This document shows, in pieces, positions 41,601-52,900 of a stretch of DNA of 64,000 bases (positions are counted from its first letter, which is position 1; each line of letters starts with the position of its first letter). Made by a program: the position numbers and the translations under genes. Location of the stretch: contig CM019707.1 of assembly GCA_009760885.1 (NCBI GenBank), positions 34,022,645 to 34,086,644 of the forward strand, written 5' to 3'. The notes beneath the pieces were generated by a model that made no database searches, had not been told where the DNA came from, and saw nothing but the letters and a program-made list of their open reading frames with translations. Origin of the DNA: Achatina immaculata (taxonomy: Eukaryota; Mollusca; Gastropoda; Stylommatophora; Achatinidae).

Positions 41601-44600
41601 AACGTGGCTATTGTCCAATCTACATAGTGGCCCTTCTCACAAGAAAGTCGTCTATATTATATCTCTAAAAGTATCTAAAAAATCTAAAATGACAGCATTG
41701 ATTAAGACAGCTTTCTTCATATCTCCTGGGCAAATTCAATCACTTGAGAAACACATCGATCCCTTCATCATTGGTCAGTCTTCTGTATTGTTGCAGGCAG
41801 TGGAGATATAAAGGATTTTGTTACTAGCTTTAGTTCAAACGGGCATGGAGATTTACAGGATGTTGTTACTAGCTTTAGTTTTTTTTTTACTTTTACCTTT
41901 AGTTCAAACGGGCGTGGAGATAGATTTACAGGATGTTGTTACTAGCTTTAGTTTTTTTTTTTTTACTTTTATCTTTAGTTCAAGCGGGCGTGGAGATTTA
42001 CAGGATTTTGTTACTAGATTTAAAACCGTCTTGGAAGGGTACATAATGGGAAAAAAAGAAAGAGAGGAAGACCAAGGCGAAGAAGGCTGCAAGACATCGT
42101 TGATGACCTGCAAATGGATGCATCAGCAGCAGGGCATCTTGCTCACAACCGAGAGGCCTACAGGAGTGCTGTTTGGGAGGCAAAGTTCCACAAGGGACAT
42201 GCAAATGAATGAATGTTACTAGCTTTAGTCTGTGTTTTTTTTTTACTTTTAACTTTAGTTCAAACGGGCGTGGAGATTTACAGGATTTTGTTTCTAGCTT
42301 TAGTTTGTTTTTGTTTTTTTTACTTTTATCTTTAGTTCAAACGGGCGTAGAGATTTACAGAATTTTATTCCTAGCTTTAGTTTTTTTTTACTTTTATCTT
42401 TAGTTCAAACGGGCGTGGAGATTTACAGGATTTTGTTACTAGCTTTAGTTCAGACTGGCATGGAGATTTTGGAATGAAATAATAATCTTCACTTCTTTGG
42501 TGCAGTATAATATTTTGATGGTAGCTACGAGGTGCAAATGGATTCATAAATGGACACCACAATAATATTTTTTAAAAAAGGGATTAAGAATTCTACAATA
42601 TCCTTTGGCTTTCAGAGAGTTAACATATCTGTATAAATATAACTCAGAAAGATCTATAGTTAGACATTTTATCTCAACCCACTGTCGTGATCGTCCACAG
42701 TTTCCTTCTGGTGTCCTTAACTAGAATTTTGTCTCTAGTAATTGTACAGAACAATGTGTAAGGGATAGCTAAGATAGGAACTTTGCTTAGGAGTACATCC
42801 CATCACACCAAATTACGTCATGATCTATTGTCAGTGTTAACCCCCTTGGAGTGCCTTTCAAAGACAAGAGTCCTGATAATGTGTCTCACCGGCTGCAATG
42901 CTGGGTTTCTTCTGTTCGTCTTCAGCACAAACTAAATACGTATGCCTTGCATGAGAAACACTATGCCCACATATACATACATGAAAAGGGAAGGTAACTC
43001 ACTTCGTTCTTACTTGCAACGAATACGTCCAGCTTTGGCAGTAAGAAGACGTCTGCAGGCAAGACGCTGATATGATTGTCAGAGACTGCCAGGTCAGTTA
43101 AAGATTTTAGATGACGCACATCACGTGGGATCTAAATTTAGATAATTTCAGAATACGAAATTCAATATCTGTCACCTTTCCCTGGTACGTTGTTCATCAG
43201 TATTTGCATAAGGAAAAAATTAGGCTTATATTTCATAAAAGTCGAAGAACCGAAAAGGTCCGTCTACATGAATATGAGGCATGAAACTGTGATAGATGGT
43301 AGAATGTTGAGATATCTGAGAGCAGAATATAGTGAAAATTGAGAACAGATGTCTAAGCAGGGAAAGATAATATAAATAAATGCTTAGATATTTCAGTTCA
43401 AAATGCACGTATAATGGAATATTGAAGACAGATGTCTAAACAAGGAAAACATAAAAACGACATGAACTTTGAGAAAGAAATTGGTGCGGAAGTCAAATCT
43501 TATCTTATATCTTATATCTTTCCCGTGCCGTTAAACGTCACATAGGGCTCGCAAAGTAGTTCGCCAATTTTTCCTGTCTTCGGCGAGTCTTTCAACCTCA
43601 TCAAAGGATTTTATGCCTATTAATTTGGCCTCTCTTAATAATGTCCTCTTCAGAGTTTCACGCGGAAGTCAAATGGGAACGAAATATTCATGAAAAAAGA
43701 TTCCGCAGTCAAGCCAGGTCATGAAATGGCCTCCGTAGGAAGACGGATAATATGACAGGCGGATAATATGGCAGGCAGATAATAGACAAAGGCCACGTAG
43801 AGACCTGCTCTTTCGATAGAACTATACAGTGCAAGAAATTTGTATTTATGTCTGCCAGGTCAAACTGTCATGCTATCCTATGATATCTAATATGATATCT
43901 AGCAGCACAGTTTATACAGCATGTAACGGTCACCTACGAGATGTAAATATCACTTATACATGAAAATATCACATATAACACGTAATAATGAAAGTATCAC
44001 ATATAACGTGCAACAGTATAAGTATCACATATAATACGCAACAATGTAAGTATCACATATAACACGCAACAATCACCTGTGAGATGTATCACCTGTTACT
44101 GTCACATATAACATGTTATCATCACCTGTGACATGTAAGAATCATCCACGACATGCAAATATCACTGAATCACATACAGATATCACAGACTTACATATAA
44201 ATAACACCGATCAACGTAAATATCACCCATATCTGTAATGTAACCCCCGTGTGATACCCGGGACATGGGTACACGCCTGGGAAGCAAAGAATAGGACCAC
44301 TGTACCCTACCATGCATGATCGTAAAAGGCGACTAAGGAGGGTTCGGCATAGGGCCAGCAACCCTATATGGTAAAAAAAAAACTATCAGACTGGCCAGAA
44401 ACCCTATCTAGTGAAAAAAAAACTATAGACTGGCCAGCAACCCTATCTGGTACTTAACCAGACTGGAAAACTAGCACAAACCATAAAGGAAATGCACAGA
44501 TACAATCTAGACATATTAGGAATACAAGAAGCAAGATGGACAGGACAAGGCAGAAGGAAATTAACAACACAGCACACGGAAGATACAATAATATGGTCAG

Positions 44601-47600
44601 GTAAAGAAGATCATCATGAAGGAGGAGTAGCATTGATTATAACAAAAGAAGCATCAAGAACATTGCTGAAATGGACCCCTATAAATGAGAGATTATTATA
44701 TGCACGCTTCAACTCAAGATTCACGAAGCTGTCTATTATAGTTTGTTAGCACCAACAGAAGCAGCTGAAGAGGAATTAAAAGAAGATTTTTACACCAGCC
44801 TCCAAGCCACAGTAGAAACAATACCAAAGCATGATATGCTGCTCATCTTGGGAGAATTCAATGCAAAAGTAGGTGAAGGAAATGAAGACAGAAGAAGAAT
44901 CATGGGAAGAGAAGGAATTGGAGAAATAAATGAAAATGGAGAAAGACTGCAGTTTCTGTGAAAAAAAAGACCATCGGAGGGACAATTTTCCAACATAAAA
45001 ACATCCATAAAGTGACTTGGAGGTCCCCAGATAAAATCACAGAAAACCAAATCGATGACATACTAATAAACAACAAGTGGAAATGGTCACTACAAGATGT
45101 GAGAGCAAGGAAAGGAGCAGTTGTAGGAAGTGATAACAACCTTCTGGTAGCAAAAATAAAACTAAAATTAAGGAAAGCCAAAATCGGAGAACACAGAAAG
45201 ATACATTTTGATACAAGAAAACTGAAATACCAGCAAACAAAGAATGAGTTCTCAATAGTACTTAAGAACCGCTTCAGTATCCTACAAGGCGAAGCAGAAA
45301 TGTCCATACTAGAGTTCAATAAAACACTACAGGAAACAGCAAAAGAGGTGCTGGGATATCGGAAACGGAGAAAAGAGGAATGGATAAGCAAGACCACATG
45401 AGAAAAGATAGAGCAAAGAAAGGAAATCAAGAAAAATTACTGAACACCAAATCACAAAGGCTAAAAGAACAAGTTTTAAGTAATTATGCACAAAAAGACA
45501 AAGAAGTGAAGGAATCATGCCGTCAAGATAAACGTCAATATTATGACAGCAGAAGCAGCAGAGAAAGCAGCATATGCAAATGACACAAAAAACTTACAGA
45601 ATCACAAAGCAGATGACAGGTAACTTCAGCCCAAGATGTGAAAGTGCAGTAAGGACACAAAATGGACAACTGGTCAGTGGAGAAAGAGAAAAAAATTGAA
45701 AGATGGAGAGAACACTTTACCACCCTACTAAACAGAACACAAGCAGCACAAACAATAGACATACTTGAACCCAAAACGGAACTAAACATCAATACAGGAC
45801 CAATAACAATAAATGAAGTAAAGGAGGCAATAAAGAACCTAAAATTAGACAGAGCACCAGGTGAAGATGAAGTGATTGCTGAGATGTTGAAAGCAGAAGA
45901 AACAGAAACACCAAAACAACTCTGCCGATACAATAACAAATTTGGGATCTAGAAAAAGCCCCAGAGGAATGGAAAACTGGCCTTATAGTAAAATTACCAA
46001 AGAAGGGTGACCTCAGAGACTGCGGGAACTGGAGAGGCATTACCCTACTGCCACTCACCAGTAAAGTATTTTGCGGAATAATTATCAACAGAATTGTACT
46101 AGCACTTGATGGAAAATTTCGGAAATAGAATGCAGGATTTAGAAAAGGAATATCATGCATAGACCACATATTTGTACTGAGACAAATATTAGAACGGGCA
46201 AATGAATGGCATAGCACAACATATGCATTGTTTATAGATTTTGAGAAAGCCTTTGACAGTGTCAACAGAGATGCACTGTGGAAAATCCTAAGATGGCATG
46301 GCCTCCCCCATAAGATAGTGAATGTAATCAAAGCCCTATACTAGGTTAAAGTGATCTGTGGAGAATATATCTCCAGCAGCTTTATGGTACAAACAGGAGT
46401 GAAGCAGGGATTTGTACTATCACCAACATTATTTATCTTGGAAGAAGACTGGTTAATGAAGGAGGCAACATCAGACAAACGCAGAGGATTACAATGGACC
46501 CTTGACACAGTGCTGGAGGACCTTGACTTTGCGGACGACATTTGTCTACCATCAAGCAGCCACAAAGATATGCAAGATAAAATAAACAAGCTAACTCAGA
46601 ATGCAAATAATGTAGGACTAAAGATCAACGTAGGAAAGACAAAGTTAATGAAGCAAAATGTGAACAATAGAAATGTACTCAGAGTAGATAGTAAGTTAGT
46701 GGAGGGGGTCAACGAATTTGTATACCTTGGCAGTAGAGTAGTAGAAAATGGAGACAGCACAGAGGACATCAACAGCAGACTTACTAGAGCAAACCAGGCT
46801 TTTGCAATGCTGCAGACTATATGGAAATCTAAAAAACTAAGCATGAAGACGAAAATCAGGATATTTAAGAGTAATGTTGTAAATGTACTGCTCTGTGGAA
46901 GTGAATGCTGGAAAATCACCAAAAACATAGAAAACAAGTTGAATTCTTTCCAGACTTTACGGAAAAGCATTTGTGGAAAACCCTTGTGGAACCCTCAGGT
47001 GCCCTGGGCACATAAGGTTCAGAGAGAGAGAGAGATGTAATGTAAACTGCTAAGAGTGTCAGATTTTAGCAATAGTTCCCATGTGCTAGTGAACAACACA
47101 AAGTTCATGCAGTGACCTCCCGTAACTTGTTCCTGCAGCATCGCAGGACCTCCAGTCTACGGAGTTCTGAGATCTCCTTGAAGACTGACGTGAGTTTGTT
47201 GTTGTCCAGGACCAGAATTCGCAGCCTGGTCAGATGGTCAAGTCCCTGGCCAGAATCAATCTGTGGAAAGCAAAAACAGACAGAGTTTGGTTCATGTACT
47301 CAGCGCATGAGCATAAACAGTTTTTCCCACATTGGGCGTTAATTCCCCCCCCCACCATTTGGCGTTGGAAAGAACCGGGGGTGGGAGTGGAAGAAAAGAA
47401 GGGAGTAGGGGGCGTTGATGGGAAACGAAGCAGCAGAAGGAGGCAGTAATACCTTCCTTCTTAGAAGGAGGCAGTAATACCTTCCTTCTTAGAAGGAGGC
47501 AGTAATATCTTCCTTCTTAGAAGGAGGCAGTAATATCTTCCTTCTTAGAAGGAGGCAGTAATACCTTCCTTCTTAGAAGGAGGGAATAATACCTTTCTTC

Positions 47601-49794
47601 TCAAACGGGGGGCAGTAATACCTTCCTTCTTAGACGGGGCAGTAATACTTTCCTTCTTAGACGGGGCAGTAATACTTTCCTTCTTAGACGGGGCAGTAAT
47701 ACTTTCCTTCTTAGACGGGGGCAGCAGTACCTTCCTTCTTAGCACTTTTCATCCCGATATTGAGAAACTTGCGCCCCTACATGAATCGCATCTACCACAA
47801 AGCTGAAAAAAATAACGCAGTAGGTGAGTAAATTTACTCATTCGTGTTGTTAAATAAACTGGGGGGGGGGGGGGTTGCTAGGGTTTTAACTGTGTAATGC
47901 TCATCCTAGTTGAATAGACCATTGTATGAATAGTACATAACCGGGGCTGGAGGTGGGGGAGGGGGAAGATAAGGAGAGGAGCTGAGGATGTGACCTGGGA
48001 GAAAAAGGGGGCGGCAGCCCGGACAAGCATGGGAAACACTGGAGTGGAGTTTTGTTAAACAGGTAGGAATAAGATTAGTGTTTTCTAGAAATAAGTGTTA
48101 AGATCAGGATTTTAGAAACCGATCATGCATGTAACCTGTGCCTGCTGCGTTTCTGCGCTGGGTCCACTAATCCCTGGATCCGATCACTGAGGTCCCAGCA
48201 GTGGGCTGTTTTTGTTTTTGTTTTCCGGTACCGTCACACCAGAAAGGCCCCGGGGTCAAACCAGCCTCTAAAAACTGGTACCAGGGACATCTGGGAAGGT
48301 AAGTGCTGCCAGGTATGATACTGATCACATCACACTTTCATGTGCTGATGGTCTTGGACATACGAACCTAACACCGTATCCCCAATATGCCTGAATGACA
48401 TGGAAACAGGGGTTTTACGCCATATCGTTCCCAACATGCGTTGTCGGTATGGTTCTCCATTTTGTGCACTGAAAGAGTTGTCAAACTCAAGATAAAATTT
48501 GGATTCGGACACGCATTACGACCACGTGTCACATTTACAAATACAACACTCACCTGATTGTCACTCATATCTACTACAACACTCACCTGATTGTCACTCA
48601 TATCTACTACAACACTCACCTGATTGTCACTCATATCTACTACAACACTCACCTGGTTGTCACTCATATCTACTACAACACTCACCCGATTGTCACTCAT
48701 ATCTACTACAACACTCACCTGATTGTCACTCATATCTACTACAACACTCACCTGATTGTCACTCATATCTACTACAACACTCACCTGATTGTCACTCATA
48801 TCTACTACAACACTCACCTGATTGTCACTCATATCTACTACAGCACTCACCTGATTGTCACTCATATCTAACCGAGTCAAATGTTTCATATGCTTTATAC
48901 ACTGAGGGACTTTGGTCAGAGTGTTGCCTGCCAAGCGCACGTCCACAAGCTGCTCTAGTTTTCGCATGCAGTCTGTAAATATAAGGTAAATGTGATCAAT
49001 AAGAGCGACGGTGAAGTGCAGGTAGATGAAGTGCAAGTAGATGAAGTGCAGGTACATGAAGACTAACGGTATAGCCATTCTTTATACTTTGTGAGGATCA
49101 TATAGGAAACACAAACAAGAAAATGGGGGAGGGGGAAGAAAAGATGGAAAACAACCAATATTTCAGCAAAACGTCTTCTATGCGGTCAGAAGCAACAATG
49201 CAAATAAAGACAACAGTTCCGTGATTCATTCCTGATAGGCCACCTGAAACAAACATGCGAAAACATGAGATGAGTTATAGGTGTGCTACAGTGTGGCCCG
49301 CATTGCTGTTTGTGCTTACCGGGAAAGGAAGAATCCTTCAGCTTGTTGTTGCTTAGGTCAAGCTTTGTGAGATTAAACAGACGGCCCATTAAGTCCTCGG
49401 AAAGACTGGTCAGTTGAAGGTTAGAGGCAACAAGTCTTTTGATTGTAGTGGACAGCTTCTGTGACATGATAAAACATTGTATAGTTTAGAATGAGTTATC
49501 TTTTAACAGTATAGTTTAGAATGAGCTATTTTTTAACAGTATAGTTTAGAATGAATTATCTTTTAACAGTATAGTTTAGAATGAGTTATCTTTTAACAGA
49601 CATGAAAAATAATATACATTTTAGTATAATGTTATCTTAAAGTTATTCCGTTATGATCCGTCCCGACCCCGGAAGCGAAAGGAGAAGGGTTGGACATGGG
49701 GCCAGCTACCCAATTCTGTTTAAAAAAAAACACCGACAAATGAAAAGGGTTGGACAATTGGTCAGCTACCTAATTCTGTAAAAAAAAACACACA

Positions 49795-49833
<39 letters not shown>

Positions 49834-49950
49834 AGGAAAGGAGAAGGGTTGGACATGGGATCAGCTACCTAACTCTGTAAAACACACACACACCACACAC
49901 ACACCAGGAAAGGAGAAGGGTTGGACATGGGATCAGCTACCTAACTCTGT

Positions 49951-49989
<39 letters not shown>

Positions 49990-52900
49990 ACCAGGAAAGG
50001 AGAAGGGTTGGACATGGGATCAGCTACCTAATTCTGTAAAACACACACACACACACACACACACACCAGGAAAGGAGAAGGGTTGGACATGGGATCAGCT
50101 ACCTAACTCTGTAAAACACACACACACACACACACACACACCCACCAGGAAAGGAGAAGGGTTGGACATGGGATCAGCTACCTAACTCTGTAAAACACAC
50201 ACACACACACACACACACCCACCCACCCACCCACCCACCAGGAAAGGAGAAGGGTTGGACATGGGGTCAGCTACCTAATTTTGTAACAAAAAAAAATCTC
50301 AGCCACGAAGACGTCAACAAGAACCCAGCAAGAGGAAAAGATTAATCCTGAGAGAGGAACGTTGGAGCATTATTTAGGCCGACTCCAAAGGTACTTCTTT
50401 TTCTGTGTTAGGTGATGCTGCAATAACTAGTAGGAAAATGGCGCTTGTGAAGGAGAAAGCTCAGTGTTATGTGGTACCATGAAACAGTTTCGCCAGGTAC
50501 ATTTCAGCCAAGGTTCAGAAATGAGTAGAGACAGGATCTGACAAAGTTTTAAAACATCAAATGCTGGGAGTAAAGAGACTGATTTTAAAAGAACTGATAG
50601 GCCTAGTGTGAGTAAAGAGACTGATCTTAAAAGAACTGATAGGCCTAGTGTGAGTAGAGAGACTGATCTTAGAAGAACTGATAGGACTAGTGTGAGTAAA
50701 GAGACAGATCTTAAAAGAACTGACAGGCCTAGTGTGAGTAAAGAGACTGATCTTAAAAGAACTGATAGACCTGGTGTGAGTAAAGAGACTGATCTTAAAA
50801 GAACTGATAGACCTGGTGTGAGTAAAGAGACTGATCTTAAAAGAACTGATAGGCCTAGTGTGAGTAAAGAGACTGATCTTAAAAGAAGTGCTAGACCTGG
50901 TGTGAGTAAAGAGACTGATCTTAAAAGAACTGGCAGGCCTAGTGTGAGTAAAGAGACTGATCTTAAAAGAACTGCTAGACCTGGTGTGAGTAAAGAGACT
51001 GATCTTAAAAGAACTGATAGGCCTAGTGTGAGTAAAGAGACAGATCTTAAAAGAACTGATAGGTCTAGTGTGAGTAAAGAGACTGATCTTAAAAGAACTG
51101 ATAGACCTAGTGTGAGTAAAGAGACAGATCTTAAAAGGATTGACAGGCCTAGTGTGAGTAAAGAGACAGATCTTAAAAGGACTGACAGGCCTAGTGTGAG
51201 TAAAGAGACAGATCTTAAAAGAACTGACAGGCCTAGTGTGAGTAAAGAGACTGATCTTAAAAGAACTGCTAGACCTGGTGTGAGTAAAGAGACTGATCTT
51301 AAAAGAACTGCTAGACCTGGTGTGAGTAGAGAGACTGATCTTAAAAGAACTGATAGGCCTAGTGTGAGTAAAGAGACTGCAGATGCTGCTCCTAAAACCT
51401 CTTCACGCAGTCCTCGGTAGTAACACACTGTGTCTCAAATTTTGCATACCTCAGAGCACAGTGATTAAAATTTTGCATACCTCAGAGCACAGTGATTAAA
51501 AGTTTGCACAAAAGACTTCGTTTGCCCGCGTACAAAGTGCAGCTAGTTCCAGCTTTTTAGTCAGATGACTGTCCCAGGTATGTTTTAGCTACGGAAATTT
51601 TGGAACAAGTTGCTACAAACAATGATCACCTAACACGTGTTTTTTTTCTGTGATGAGACTACCTTTCATTGCTCGAGCAAAGTCAAGCAGACACAATGCC
51701 CATACCTGGGAGTCAAAGAACTCACGCATTGTGTTAGAGAGAAAAAGACGGGCAGTCCAGAAGTGAATATTTGGCTCGGTTTAATGCACAAAGAGGTCAC
51801 TGAGCTTGGAAGTGTTGGAGCTTCACGTGGCACCTCAGAGTTTCAGCCATGGGCAGTTTCCCAACAAGATGGCGCATCACCACGCTGGGGTTTACCTCTT
51901 CGCCAGTTCTTGAACGCAAACTTTCCAAACCCAGGAGATTAGGAGGGATTGTCCGACACTATGTCCACCACGTTCACTGGGCATTACCCCCTCTTGACTT
52001 TTTTATGAGGGTAAACTAAGGACAAACTATTCACTCCATCAATTCCTGATATTGAAACTTTGAAGACAAGGATAACGGATGCCTAATCGACGATGACTAA
52101 ATAGTTATCGGGGAAACACATGACAAAAAAGTGAGCATTTCTTGGACGTGCTTACGGTAACAAACGCAGTATATGTTGAAGTGTATTTACACTAACCTTG
52201 GGTATCAACTAGCAAGAGATGTATGATGCAGTTTTACAAAACAAGGTAGAAAGAGAGAGTTTCTCCGCGGTCCTCAATTCATCAGAATATGTCACAGCCA
52301 CTCACGTGTCATTTCATTTCCAGACTAACCTACATATGGGTTAGTTAACGTGCCCTAGAGAAGGAATTTGATTGGCTAGTCCAAGACCTTGAATGGACCG
52401 TGATTAGGGCTCGCGGTTACTTCCCCTGTCAAGTTTACACCTTTTATTTTGCTCACAGAGATGGATGGTAAATGAGAGTGTGAAATTAAAACAAGTGTTA
52501 ACAAAAACCTCCCTCGGCCACGCCTTTACCTCTCTATAATGCATCACAACATACACGGGACTTTATCTCCCCACCATACAGCACAACATATACATGACTT
52601 TACCTTCACATTCAAGATATTATCGTCTCTCAGAATTCATTTCAGTAAATTATATTTGGATTCCGAATGACTATATCTGATGATTTAGGTAGCTGTGTCG
52701 CTGTTTGGCTGTCTACGTTAGAGAGCTCTCTTTTTTTTTTAATCAGACTGAGTGACTGGTCTGTCAAGACCTTACACTGTGCAACTTGGAAACCTCGTGT
52801 GAGTGATCCCTGTTGCTGTCATCATGTTGTTCCCTTTTTTTTTTGGGGGGGGGGGACTTTTTTTAAAGCAGAATTCAAATGAAAACGGGTTTTAATATTT

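Larger units (their letters stand above)
44247..47040 (+). mobile_element. LINE family B, nearly full-length but decayed (RTE-like)
   Basis: 5' UTR of about 210 bases (gacatgggtacacgcctggg... with three monomers ending in ggccagcaaccctat), then the endonuclease from its beginning and a reverse transcriptase. The 3' end is replaced by frccaggtgccctgggcac-like sequence and a short GA run near 47030; the usual GHxxR C-terminus is missing. At least five frame breaks. Confidence 0.88.

Noticed and set aside
48545..48875. CRISPR-like array of regular direct repeats
   Set aside because: Units are contiguous with no unique spacers, in a eukaryotic intron; the same holds for the other arrays in the window.
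50427..51428. 333-codon minus frame and 270-codon plus frame
   Set aside because: Both arise from the same 42-base repeat being open on both strands; no splice partners or domain found.
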